In this document: piece after piece, positions 1-11,323 of the stretch
Layout: every line of letters starts with the position of its first letter
Position numbering within the stretch: position 1 is the stretch's first letter
Origin: Brachionus plicatilis
Lineage: Eukaryota > Rotifera > Eurotatoria > Ploima > Brachionidae
DNA length: 64,000 nt
NCBI GenBank assembly: GCA_010279815.1
Contig: QEOQ01000141.1
Coordinates: 1,420,176-1,484,175 of the forward strand
Direction: 5' to 3'
Notes under the pieces: model-generated
What the model was told of the DNA's origin: nothing
The model's input: only the letters and a program-made list of their open reading frames with translations
Database searches by the model: none
Program-made: the position numbers and the translations under genes

Positions 1-236
1 AAAAATTTATTGATTCAAAATTTAAAAACAAGATGAGCTAAACATCTTCTTCAGAATTCGATCTTGATTCAGAATCTTCAAAAATCACCAAAAGTTTTTA
101 CTTTTTTTGCATCCAAGCATTTTTTTCAACAAAATATAATAATATCAATATTTCAAATTCAAAAATCAAATATTATTCTAAAACTTCGGTTTTAATATTC
201 TTTAATTTCCAATAATAGTTTTTTTAATAATCAAGA
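1..236. other. AT-rich spacer, nothing recognised
   Basis: Very AT-rich sequence with no open frame, RNA gene or repeat that I can recognise. It ends where the left inverted terminus of the element at 237-1302 begins. Confidence 0.6.
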
Positions 237-1302
237 CATTGTGAAATTTCATACAAAACTTCTAATACAAAACTAAAAATTTTTTTTACTTTTGTTCAAA
301 ATGTCAAAAACTTGTTCTGTAAATGAAACAAAGTGAAACAGCTGTTGTTTCACCTTGGGTTTGTTGTTTTAACATACATCAAAATCTTCTCAACATACAT
401 TCATATCTTTTCAGCATACACAAAATTTTTCAAAACATACATTAACTTAAAAACATACAAACATGCTAAAAAACATACATACTAGCTTAAAACCATACAC
501 ACTTATTAAAAGCATACAAAAATTGGCATATTAAAAAATAAAAAATTGAAATTTAAAATTATTTTCAAAAAATTTAATAAAATGAATAGACGGACAAAAC
601 AAACAATTAATTATAAATATAAAATATGTGTTCATTTATTAGCACTAGAATCATTATTAAATGCACGTGAATTTGTAAATAAGCCAAAAAAAGGAGTTCA
701 AAAAAAGTCTACTAAATCATTAGAAAAAGATTAGTTAATTATTAATTTTTGACTTATATTATTAAATTTAATTAAATCGAATAAAAAATTTTTTTAATAG
801 TTTATTACTAAATTTTTATATCTTGAAAATTAAAATAAATCGTCTCTTTTTATTTAAAAATAATTATTTTATTTATCTGCTAAAATTAAACAGGACTAAA
901 TTTAAAAGTGATTTTTTTAAAAAACCAGTATGTTTGTTAGCAATCTGTATGTTTTTCAGCCCTATGTATATTTTTAAGAATTTTGTATGATTTTCAGCAA
1001 ATGTATGTTTTGATAAAAACTACGTATGGTGAAAAGATTTTTATGTATGTTGGTCAGCTAGACCCTTTCACCTTCTGCAGAAGTCTGCAAAATCTGTGCA
1101 AATTCTGCAAAATTGAGCCCTTTTTAAAAGTATTAAAAATAAAGCGAAATTTGTTTGTACAGATTTTGCAGACTTCAGCAGAAGGTGAAACAACAGTTGT
1201 TTCACTTTGTTTCATTTACAGAACAAGTTTTTGACATTTTGAACAAAAGTAAAAAAATTTTTTTATTTTTGTATTGGAAGTTTTGCATGAAATTTCACAA
1301 TG
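237..1302. mobile_element. Non-autonomous DNA transposon with about 120-bp inverted termini
   Basis: The left end begins cattgtgaaatttcat and the right end finishes with its complement. The termini stay similar for about 120 bp, covering 237-357 and 1180-1302. Inside each terminus lies a cluster of short repeats: aacatacat-type motifs at about 370-520, and the complement atgtatgtt-type motifs at about 925-1050. Such mirrored subterminal clusters are typical transposase-binding repeats. A separate near-perfect hairpin (1069-1097 with 1159-1187) sits near the right end. I see no convincing target-site duplication, so the superfamily is unassigned; the CAnnG-like ends would fit hAT. The 62-residue open frame at 546-734 inside it resembles no known transposase. 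Confidence 0.7.
1069..1187. repeat. Hairpin inside the 237-1302 element
   Basis: The 29-nt arms at 1069-1097 and 1159-1187 are complementary with one mismatch (caccttctgcagaagtctgc on the left arm). The spacing is about 61 nt. It lies between the subterminal repeats and the right terminus of the element. Confidence 0.75.
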
Positions 1303-2149
1303 CCAATAAATAAAGTGTATCAATTTTTGGACAATTTTATTTATTTTATAATATTGTTTTATAATTAAAAAAATATTTTCTTTACCTTTTCACAATACTG
1401 TATTTAGCCGATATTCAAGTGTACAAGAGAATCAAAACCTTTTTAATGAAAAATCTTGATAACTGCGATACATCTTAAATTTTTCAAAAAATTAAAAACT
1501 AATTCAAACAAAATCTTAAAAATGAGCTTAAAATCCTTTGGATCACAAAGACCTTAAAAAATCCTCAAAATTCAGTACAGTAATAAAACTATTTTTTCTA
1601 CTGAATAGAGCAAAACAGATTAATTACTTGTTGCAAAAATTGATTAGACTTTTTAAATAACAAATTTGAAGCTAGCAAAAATGGGTTACTTATCTCAAAA
1701 ATTCAAATAAGCAACTTCTGTCTATAATAACAACAACTTTCATCGCCTAGATCAGAAGAATCTTTTTGCTCAATGAATCACATTTTGCATAAGACGGAAG
1801 CACAAGTTTATTTAAATTTCAACTTCCTAAAATTTACTCTCTCAAACAATAAGATAAATAAATTCAAAGATTTAATGGATTTAACTTGTTTTTTTTATAC
1901 AAACTAGAAAAACTTAGGTGCACTAGCATATAATCAATTATCCATGATCGAAGCGGATCTTTATTCAATGAAAGATTTGCATTTTGCTTAGACAGATAAT
2001 CTTATCTTTCCGAATTAAACTTTTTTTTTTTTGCGCTTGAAAATCTTACATTGGCCTCAATTTAGCTTTATTCGAGGCTTAAGAAGAAAATTTGAAATTT
2101 AAAATTCAATCACTTACTTTATTGTTAATAAATCCCTAATCTAAACAAA
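1303..2149. other. Spacer upstream of the esterase gene
   Basis: No coding frame, RNA gene or clear repeat was seen. The esterase promoter and 5' UTR should lie in the right part, but no core element is distinguishable in this AT-rich sequence. Confidence 0.5.
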
Positions 2150-4772
2150 ATGAGTATATTTTTTATTCTTTTGGCTTATCTTATCTGGCTAATTGAGACG
2201 GCTGATGCCCAAACATACAATTTAACAAGTGGTTTTTTTAAACCAAATAAAGTTACCATATTGAATAGAACTGTTGATCAGCTCATCGGCATTCCATATG
2301 CCGACATACCATTGCCTTTCCAAAAGTCAGCCGAGATAAGCCGGCACTCGAATTTGACGCGCCAAGCTGACAAATGGAGCCCATGGTGCTATCAACCCTA
2401 CATTTTTCACAACAGCTTTTACGGCAATCTGCGCATACCACACGACTATGACATGTCCCTGGACTGCTTGTCTATAAACCTCTACATACCTGCACACGAG
2501 CAAAGACAAAAGCTGTCCGTGATTTTTTACATTCATGGAGGCTCAAACGCCGCTGGTGGCTCCAGCTTCATAGACGGATCAGCTCTTGCCTCTGTCGGAA
2601 ATGTCATAGTGGCTGTGCCAAATTACAGACTTGACGTGCTCGGATTTTTCAACAAACTAAGCCTCAATGGTAAAACAAACTACAGCGGCAATTACGGCCT
2701 CTGGGATCAAATAACAGCTCTCAAGTGGTTGCACAAGAATTGTGACAGTCTTGGATGTGACAAAAATTCAATAGTTATCCTTGGACACTCGGCGGGCGCA
2801 GCTGACTCCCTCATCTTGGCCCTGTCCGAACACTCACAAAAATACATCAAGAGAATTATAATGCAAAGTGGTTCAGCTTTGTCGCACTGGTCCTACACCT
2901 ATGACCAGCATGTTCTGCAAAAGGTGAGCGTGTCTGGCGACGATCAACAAAAATTGCTTGATCGCCTAAATTTTAAGAGCTACAAGAGTGTCAGTTCACT
3001 CAACGATACATTGGTGAACTTTGTGTCCGTGACCACGTGTAACCTTACCACAAAGTACAGGTGTCTGAAAGAGAAAATGAAAAATGTGACCAAGATGATT
3101 GATGGAGCAGAGTTTGAGCAGAAAAATGAGCAGAAAATTCTCAAATATTTTGGCAAATTGCTGGAAAAATTGGACTTTTATCAACTTCTAAATGTTTTGG
3201 GCTATTTTCAAAGGCTACTGCTGAACAAAGACACCGACTTTGTTCAAAATTTCTACAACCACAACCAAACTATCGAGTTACCATCAGTCAACTTGTCAAA
3301 TATTTCGCATCAATTGTACCTGAATTTTATGAGTCGAAACAACCAAAATTTGCACTCAGATATTGAGAATGTGGGCAAGAAATCAGCATGTTACATGGAC
3401 TTGGCACTTTTGATTTCCAATCCAGAAATAGTCTCAGTTGTGTGCGAAATATTCGAGGATCTGGAGCCCCCGTACGATCTCTTATTCTCCAGCAAACTGA
3501 TGAGCTACGTTCTGGGTTGCTTCAGGTTCTATTACACCAAAAATTCACAGGTAGATTTTCTGGACTCTTTTTTAATTTTAAATGTTGACGGAACTCTGGC
3601 AGAGCTAGAGGCATGTGTGAATCAAGGCACTTTAATTTACCAAAATTTGCAAGCAACAGATCAAATAGATGATGTGTCCAATTTTACCCTAAACTACACT
3701 CAAAAAGAGTATTGTTTTTTGACAAAAAACTCCAATTTCTTGTACAAACCGAGCACCGATGGACAGTTGATCACAAGCTCGCCTCACAACCAACTCGCTA
3801 ATGATGAATACTTCAATTCCAACATCGATGTGCTCATTGGGGTGACCAAAACCGAGTCATTTTATTTTTTACTCCACAGCTACGACATGAGAGAAATGAT
3901 CAAGCACGCATTCATCTACTCGTCCATGATTAATCAAACAGAAAATTTGATACAAAAATTAATAGCCATTGATAGGGATGAGGAGTTGAATTTTTGCTTG
4001 AAGCGCAGCTTGGTCAATTTTTACCACATTGGCATGAGTGATCAAGAGTTGAGGAAAAATTTTTTGAAAGGAAAATTGGACGCATTGGAATTGATGTCCG
4101 ACTTTGATTTCAGACTCTCTGTTATAACACAATTAAAGTTCCATTTGGATAAAAAGGCCTCTAATAAAATATACGCCTATGTCTACTCTCACGTGTCCTC
4201 TTTTAATTATCTACTTGACCATTTGAAGAGTTTCTATGTGGAATACAAAACCGCTTTGGCAAAGCTGAACAATTCAGTGACGCCACATTTTAGCGAATTG
4301 GACTTTGTGTTTGGTCTGCCTGTTTTAAGTCGCGAGATTTTGATGCCCAACAATTCTGGACTTGCATACAACTATACTCAAGAAGAGTTTGATTTTAGCC
4401 TTAAATTGATTAAAGACTGGGCCAATTTTGCCAAACATGGGTAAATTGTAAACTTTATTTTTTAAACTTTTGTTAAAATAAAACAATTTTAGGAAGCCCG
4501 TGAGCCAAGAGTGGAAAAGTTTTGAGCCAAAATCGTTTGATATATTTGAGCTGAATGCTAAAAGAAAAGGTCACTTGGAAAATTTATTCGAAAAATGGAT
4601 GGAAAAGCATGAATTTTGGTACAATCAATTGCCGAACAAAATTTATAATGATTGTTTGAATTATCTCGATAATAATATAAGTATATTGTCTGGTGAAAAA
4701 AATGGTTCTATTGTTTTGTTATTCAGTTGGTTTTGGCTGTGTCAGTCAATTTGGTTCTTTCAAGCTTGGTGA
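2150..4772 (+). CDS. Secreted cholinesterase/carboxylesterase-family hydrolase, possibly GPI-anchored
   Basis: Two exons, 2150-4440 and 4493-4772, are separated by a 52-bp GT-AG intron; together they encode 856 residues. The split codon restores the family's WANFAKHGKPV segment. The N-terminus is a signal peptide (about residues 1-20). Family landmarks in order are a Cys80/Cys105 pair resembling the first disulfide loop, the oxyanion-hole HGG (129-131), GNYGLWDQ, the nucleophile elbow GHSAG with Ser214, the acid in TKTES (Glu569), and His713 before the conserved DFVFGLP. The triad is therefore complete and the protein should be an active alpha/beta-hydrolase, not a dead neuroligin-type adhesion protein. 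Ser to Glu spans 355 residues, against about 127 in Torpedo acetylcholinesterase, so a large insertion (about 250-545) interrupts the fold. Many N-x-S/T sequons fit a secreted protein. The extreme C-terminus is hydrophobic (about 836-856) after a GEKNGS stretch, like a GPI-attachment signal. The natural substrate is unknown. Confidence 0.9.
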
Positions 4773-5265
4773 ATTTAATATTTTAACTTTTTTTTTTTTA
4801 ATAATCTAGAAAAGTGGTTTAATTTTTTTAATTTTTATTAATTAAAATTTGTATTTAAACAGATTTTTTGTTATATTCTTTAAAAATCTCCCATTACTGA
4901 TCCAGCTAAAATTAAAAAATTTAGTTGATTTAATTAGTTTTTTTTTATTCAAAATACCAGTTCGAATAGCAACGATAGTTCCAATAAACAAGGCAATATT
5001 CAATTTGAACATCAAGTCTTGCATTTTTGCTTCATCTTGGCTCTCGTTGGCTTCTTGGGTACGGAACATTTTACTTTTTTTTTTAATTTTGTGTTTTCAA
5101 TTTAAAAATGAGAAATTTTATTTTAAAATTTATTAAAACGTAATATTGAGTTATTTTAATTCTAAGTAAGAAGTATTTTTTTTGTCTCATATCAAACATA
5201 ATTTGAATAACATTCTTTTTGGATATATATTTAAATTTTTCCCAAAAATTAAAAATACAGAAGAA
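4773..5265. other. AT-rich spacer after the esterase gene
   Basis: Contains only low-complexity open frames and long A/T runs. It presumably holds the esterase 3' UTR. No gene is supported. Confidence 0.5.
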
Positions 5266-5273
5266 GATCAAAG

Positions 5274-5595
5274 CAGAGTTGTTTAAAAGTCACAAGTCTC
5301 AAGTCAAGTTCAAGTCCGAACTTCTTTTTTTTCTCCAAAGTCCGAGCAAAGACTAAAAATTTTTTTTTGAAAAAAAAAGTCCAAGTCCAGGCTTTAAAAT
5401 TTTGAATACTGAAGAAGAAATATGAAGACATTTAAGCTTAAGAAAATTCAAATTGCAAGAAAATTCTGATTTATGGCAAACCATTGCATTAGACAACCCA
5501 AGAGTATATACATTTTTTGATACGAAGCCTGACCTAGCAAATTTAAAAAAAAAGTCTGGACTTAGACATTTTTTTGGGACTTTTAAACAACTCTG
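5274..5595. mobile_element. hAT-type MITE with 8-bp target duplication
   Basis: A 322-bp palindromic element. It starts cagagttgtttaaaagtc and ends with the complement gacttttaaacaactctg (slightly diverged inside). The 8-bp sequence gatcaaag directly repeats on both sides (5266-5273 and 5596-5603). CAG-rG ends plus an 8-bp duplication are the hAT hallmark. The interior is rich in aagtc/gactt strings. It carries no coding capacity. Relatives lie at 24522-24853, 43878-43971 and 53001-53116. Confidence 0.88.
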
Positions 5596-5603
5596 GATCA
5601 AAG

Positions 5604-5969
5604 TTTAGTTTAAACTTAATTTTGAAGTTGAAAATTCTTCTGTGAAAATAAAGCCAAAAGAATTAATCAAAAGAAAAAGATCGAGTGACAAAAATTCAAA
5701 ATTGAACACAAAATTAAAGAGCTTTAAATAATTTTAAAAGGTCTAATGAATTGATAAATTGAAGGGTGAAAAACTTAAATGAAAAGAAAAATAGAGAACT
5801 ATTTTTGTTTTAATTTATGTTTTAAGATTTTCATATTAAATTTTATATTATATTTTTATATTTATATGTAAAATCTCAGACAAATATTTATATAAAATTA
5901 ATTTTGAAAAATAAAAATATAGGGATTGGTCAAATAACTGAAACTATAAGTATACTAAATCGAGATTTT
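5604..5969. other. AT-rich spacer between two palindromic elements
   Basis: No gene, RNA or repeat recognised between the hAT MITE and the large inverted repeat. Confidence 0.45.
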
Positions 5970-7440
5970 ACATTTATTTAATAATTAATTTAGACAAAAA
6001 AAAATTAATTTGATTATAAGATGGTTTAAATTTTTGTGTTTGAATTACAAAATGTTTTCAATGTTGAAATAACATTGAAAAAGTGCGAGTTTTCAAATTA
6101 TTTTTTCAGTTTCATATAAAAAAGTTAATATTGCAGGAATAAAAAACTTGTTTTTTTTTTAATTTTGACTTTGGGTTTGTAATATGATAATATTTAAGAA
6201 AATATTTGTAATTTAAGAAACTATCTTCTCTTTTTTTTCCATTTTTTTTTAAATTGAGTATTTTTTAAAATGCATCAAACGAACGTCAATTATCACTAAA
6301 GTCAAAATTTTTAAAGAAAAAAACAAAATTTTTTGGGTCTAGTCGGTTAAGTGAACTTTGGTTCATTTATTACTAGAACAATTCTTGTTCTCAGGTTTTT
6401 TGAACTATTAGTTCACCTAATCTAAAAATTGTACACCTATTTTGATAATTTTTCATCTATTTAGAAAAAAAAACTAAATGTTATATTAAAAAAATAATAA
6501 TTCAATTGATAAATAAAAATTAAAAAATAAGATAGAAAAAATAATTAGATAAAAAATTTAAAGTTCGGCGAAGTAGGTAAAATTTGCGATATGAATCTAT
6601 GTTTCCCAAAGTCAAACACTTGAAGGGTGATAAATTAATTATAATTTCCTTAATTTTTATTATATGTGTTTATAAGCAAAGATTTAAGTTGAGAGGGCAT
6701 TTGAAAATTTTGGATAGTTGAAAGGGTAATACCAGGTCAACTAGATCAGAGAAAATTCTATTTCTAAAACACTTTCAAATTAAAAAAAAAACAAAAAAAT
6801 TATTAACTTCATTTTTTATTTATATATCAGCTTTGAGAATTATGCATTTTATTAAATAGCTTTTCTATTCAATTTGCTCACCTAATCTAAAAGTTTTTCA
6901 TCTAATTTGAAATCTGATCTCCTAATTCTATTTTGGTTCACTTGTACGTGATCAAAAAAATTAGGTGAACTCATAGTTCATAAACCCGAGAGCAAGAATT
7001 TTTGGCATAATAGGTGAACTATGGTTCTCTAGATCGAGTTTTTCAACGATTCAATATTAATTAAAATCTAAATGAATTATTTTTCTTTTTTTGTCATATA
7101 TTTTATTTTTATTCTAAAGAAGCATTAGCTCGGTACAGATAAACAAATATATAAATAAATTATTTAAAAGTTAAAAAAAGAATTTTGAATATTTTTTCAA
7201 ATTTCTAAATAAAAATTAAACTCATTCTATTTTACTTAAGAGTTTAATTTCAATTATAAAAATGCTTGCAATACTTACTTCAAATTATTTTTTTATTTGA
7301 AACTGAAAAAAATATTTGAAACATCGCACTTTTTCAATATTATTTCAACATTGGATACATTTTGTAATTCAAACACAAAAATTAAACCAGATTAACTATA
7401 AATTTTTTTTTTAAATTAAATTAAAAATAAAAAATATTAT
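5970..7440. repeat. Large imperfect inverted repeat (about 1.4 kb foldback element)
   Basis: The arms run inward from about 5980 and 7430. Matching blocks include gtttgaattacaaaatg at about 6039 with its complement at about 7360, the next 60 bp around an aaaaagtgcga motif, and the pair of blocks with gttcacctaat at about 6410 and its complement at about 6960. Similarity extends several hundred bases into each arm with many differences. There are no coding frames. It is probably a decayed foldback or MITE-like transposon; exact ends and target duplication are not resolvable by eye. Confidence 0.7.
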
Positions 7441-9176
7441 AAAATTTTCATTTTAATTTTTTTGTAAAGATATAGGTTTGTTTGAGCCAATTAAATTTAA
7501 AAAAAAGGTTCCTATCTATATTAACCGTATTATCCAGCAGAATATCTGACTGGTCAATTATTTTACCTTGTTCTGACAAAATTTCTAAATTTTTTTCTAA
7601 AAATAAAAGAGATAATTAGGAATTATTTGGGATAATTTTTTTTATTATTTTTCAAAATAGTTTTTTTAATTTCTAAAAAAATTAGAGCAAATCTCTCTAT
7701 CCAATATTTTGGTTTTTAACTAGGTAAAATTTTAAAGTAAATTTTATGAGCAGAGATACATCAAAAATTGAATAAAACAAAAAATATTTATTTATCTAAT
7801 ATTTTAAAGAAAAATTCACTCAATTTGTAATTTTATTTAAATTGTGAATTTATTTTCTAGTGAAAGATTGTGGTTTATGTTTAACATCAACAAGACTAAA
7901 TTTCAAATTGAGCAAAATATCTTTTATTTTGTCGTAGATAAAATTGATGTGAAACCTGTCTATTAATTAAAAATGGCTATTAGACCCTTTTTGGCAAAAA
8001 AGCGTAAGGCTAAATAACAAAAAAATCTAAATATCAAGTTGATTATTAGATGGCAAATTGTTTTTGTTTTCTTAATATTAAATTTTCGTTAATTATTATA
8101 TACAATTTGAAAAAAAAGTGTTAAATATAAAATTAAAAATGAATATTTTGATTAAAAAAATTTTCAGAAAAACTTCAATAGACTTGTTATCAATTGAAAA
8201 TTTGGGCACTTTGAATTTCAGTGCAAATTGAACAAAAATTTATTTTTTGTTAAAAAATTCAAATTAAAAAGTTTACTTAATTAAATAATTAAACCTTTAA
8301 AAAAACTTTTTTTAAATTAAAAATTTCTATCTTTTTCAGTAAAAATTTCATTTATAATGTTAAAAATAAAGTTGTTGCAACTTTTTTTCTGTGAATATTT
8401 TTATCTTAAATTTTAATTTTTCAAAAAAGGAAACATTCTTGTTTTATTGTTTCTGAATTTAACAACGCCATTATTTGGGAAAATGAGAACATTAATATAA
8501 AAATTTTAATTTTTAAACTAAAATAGAATGATCAAAATTACCTTTTCACTTCAAGAAGGTTTTTTTATTCCTTTAGATAGAAAAAATAAAAACGTCAAAG
8601 AAATAAAATTTAAAAAAAGCTACACAAAAAAGCTTTAAAAAACCTTTTAAAAATTCTCTTTTTTAAGTAAAATAAAAAACTCCAACAAAGCCCATTTAAA
8701 AAAATAAACTCAAATTTAAAATCAATGAATCAACTTTTTGAAGCGGAACCGAATATGATTTTAAAACAAAATTAAAGTAATTATAAATAAATTTAAAAAT
8801 TTAAAAGTGTTTTAAGAAAGGCGACTCGGATTAATTAAAATATTTTTCCATTCAAAAATTAACTCTGGCAAAACAAATGGCTCAACAAAAATTGTTTACT
8901 TTTATTAGACAAAATTTAAAAAAATGACAACTAAGCTCATAATTATCCAACTTAATTAGTCCAGTCAATAGATCCTAGGCTATTTTCAGTATTAATAATT
9001 TTTTTGTTTTTAGATAAGCAAAATTTGACGTGATGGAAAACTGGAAAATTACTCAACACTTTACATAAAGCATACCAAAACTTATAAATACCACTTGAAG
9101 CGATATTGGTCGAGAAGAAATTTTATAAAACTCAAATGAATTTTTAAAATTTATTTTTAGGGAAAAACATATAAAA
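7441..9176. other. Long AT-rich spacer, nothing recognised
   Basis: About 1.7 kb without a supported coding frame, RNA gene or strong inverted repeat. The right end should contain the promoter and 5' UTR of the four-TM gene at 9177. Confidence 0.45.
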
Positions 9177-10056
9177 ATGATTACTGGAATTAACAATACT
9201 GGAATAGGTCCGCGCAATACCGGATGCATGCCGATGAGAGGACCTGTCAAAGAGATTATTCAACCAGTCGAAGTTCCTATTGCTGCATTCCCTCTCAGAG
9301 GAAGATTCAACCCATATTTTAAGTATTTGTTACCACTTATAATTTTACGATTCCTAATACTGGTAAGTTGACTTCGATCTAGAAAAAAAAATTCAGATCT
9401 TAAATTATTTAAGCTGGCTTTGCTGGGTGCTCTAATTTCGGCGGTATTAATTCCCAGAGTTTTGGCAAATTTCAACAATGAAGCTTCCCAAGAAACCCAA
9501 GATACAAGAGTTGCTGCGATTGTTATATTTAGCATTGCCATTGCTGTTACAATCACTTTGTTATTACTAGAGATATTAAATTTGTGCAACGTAGCCGATT
9601 CAAAATTTGTCTCAATTTTAATAAGTGTATTAGAGAAAAAAATATTTAAATTTAATTTATTGCCTTTTTTGTTCTAGTTATTGGATTTATTTTTCGCATT
9701 GTTAATTTTGGGTATTTCAATTCCTTTGATTGTTCTTGAATCAATTACAGAAGCTATTCCGGCATTGTATGTAAACGCCATCGATTTTGGAACTCTTCGA
9801 GCTGCTGGAGTAATTTAAAATTTAAATCTTGGTACACAAAAATTATTTTATTTTTACTTCATTTCAGATTTTGGGATTGATTGCAGTTTTGTTTTTACTT
9901 TTTCATCTATTTTTTTCAAGATTTTACCAATTTTGCATCGGAAATTACAAAAGTTTTAAGCGAGAATTTCTCACCGGTTCGTTGCCCTATTCCACAGGCA
10001 CAACCACATGTCAGACAGTTTGTCCTACTGGACTCAATGGAATATCGTCAATTTAG
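9177..10056 (+). CDS. Four-TM membrane protein, tandem paralogue A
   Basis: I do not recognise the family. Four exons (9177-9362, 9414-9626, 9678-9809, 9868-10056) are joined by 51-58 bp GT-AG introns, all in phase 0, giving 239 residues. The N-terminal 48 residues are polar and Gly/Pro-rich. Four hydrophobic segments follow, at about 49-76, 97-118, 134-155 and 178-199. Between TM1 and TM2 lies a polar segment with NNEASQ and RVAA; TM4 ends in SRFYQF, and the tail is Cys/Thr-rich. The next gene (10605-11323) has the same exon plan, an exon 2 of exactly the same length (213 bp), and the same NE-SQ, R-AA, FS and SRFYQF landmarks, so the two are tandem duplicates. The ATG chosen is the first in frame after an AT-rich leader. 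Localisation in a membrane is inferred from hydropathy only. Confidence 0.8.
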
Positions 10057-10604
10057 AAAAAGCAAACACCTCGTCTCAATGATCTCAGCAAATCTTTTGA
10101 TAATAGAAAAAATTTTTCTTCTTTTTTAATCATCATTTAATTTTTTTTGTTACCATTACTAAAAATAAATATATATTTATCAATCATAGTCACATAGATT
10201 TTCCATTTAAAATTTATCAAAAAAATCAACACAAGTGAATTTTAACTTTGGTATGATAAAATACTTGAGCTAAAAAATCATAAACAAATTTTGTTTTTTT
10301 AATTAAGTTTATATTCCATATCATGATTAACATTGGTGTACACATTCAAAAAACACGTTCCATTTTTCTTGAAAACAATAGATTTTGTATCATGTTTGTA
10401 TGAATACAATTTGAAAACATTGGATTTATACTTGTCACTATTGTCTCATGTGTTTATAGACACTAAACAAAACGCTTGGAATAAAAAAAATTCTGATCTT
10501 TTCTGATAAAGGAGAAGCACAAAATTTTCTTATGACAAATTATAAATACTCAAACCAATAAGTTTAAAATAAATGAGCCACTTTTTTAAACCAAAATTCA
10601 AACA
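10057..10604. other. Spacer between the two four-TM paralogues
   Basis: About 550 bp of AT-rich sequence with no coding frame. It must hold the 3' UTR of the first gene (an aataaa lies at about 10164) and the promoter of the second. Confidence 0.5.
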
Positions 10605-11323
10605 ATGAGTTTATTACTTTTGATAGTCTTAATTGGCTTTAGATTCTTTACTGCTGTAAAATTTGAAAAAAAAGGCTAAAAATTTTGTTATAATAAAAAT
10701 TTTTTACAAGCTTGTTCTTCTTTGTGGATTAATTCTCACAGGATTGATACCCAAAGACTCAGCTACTTTTGCCAATGAGGTATCTCAGACATGGAAATCA
10801 TCGAGAACTGCAGCAACTGTGTTTTTTTCAGTATCGCTTGGCTTGTCTGTTTTGGCAATTGCTATGCTAGCATTGAATGCTATTGTGCTCCAAACATCAC
10901 GCATCATCTCCTTGGTTATAAATGTAAATTTTTAACCACCTTTAAATTATTAATTTAACTTGTTAATTTTAAAGGTTTTTGATATTTTAATGGCCATTGG
11001 TTTAATGGGGGTCTCGATACCATTGATCGTAGCTGAAAAGGCTATTGATGACGAACTGTTTAGTAATGCAGTGAAAAGATACCTTTTTGTATCAGCAGGA
11101 GTAAAAATTAAAATTTTGAGATAAAATATTTTAAAAATTTATTTTTTAATAGATAATGGGTATAATTGCAGTTACGATGTACATAATTGATCTTTTTTTG
11201 TCCAGATTTTACCAATTTTCTGTATACGAAGATTCTTGGTATGATGACCTATGGGAGTACATATACAAATATTTTTATCCTATACCACCTGTTTATCATG
11301 TAGAGTTCGATAATAAATTATAA
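10605..11323 (+). CDS. Four-TM membrane protein, tandem paralogue B
   Basis: Four exons (10605-10655, 10711-10923, 10975-11100, 11153-11323), introns 51-55 bp, all phase 0, 186 residues. The order of hydrophobic segments matches the neighbour at 9177-10056. Shared landmarks are FANEVSQ after TM1, RTAATVFFS at the start of TM2, IPLIV in TM3, and a near-identical TM4 ending LSRFYQF. It lacks the polar N-terminal extension of the neighbour: the first ATG in frame starts almost directly at TM1, and an upstream ATG at 10573 is closed by a stop before it. The C-terminal tail is different, short, acidic and rich in Tyr/Trp. Function unknown; it is most likely a lineage-specific membrane protein family expanded by tandem duplication. 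Confidence 0.8.

Noticed and set aside
546..734. 62-codon open frame as a gene
   Set aside because: Lies inside the 237-1302 transposon between the subterminal repeats, is Lys/Asn-rich low complexity, has no known domain and no splice partner.
983..1234. 83-codon open frame as a gene
   Set aside because: It is made of the right inverted terminus and the internal hairpin of the transposon; translation of repeat DNA only.
2150..4772. Neuroligin-type adhesion protein
   Set aside because: The catalytic Ser, Glu and His are all present and there is no long stalk with cytoplasmic tail; an active esterase fits better.
4842..5136. Overlapping open frames on both strands
   Set aside because: Phe/Lys/Ile-rich AT-driven frames without start context, domains or intron signals.
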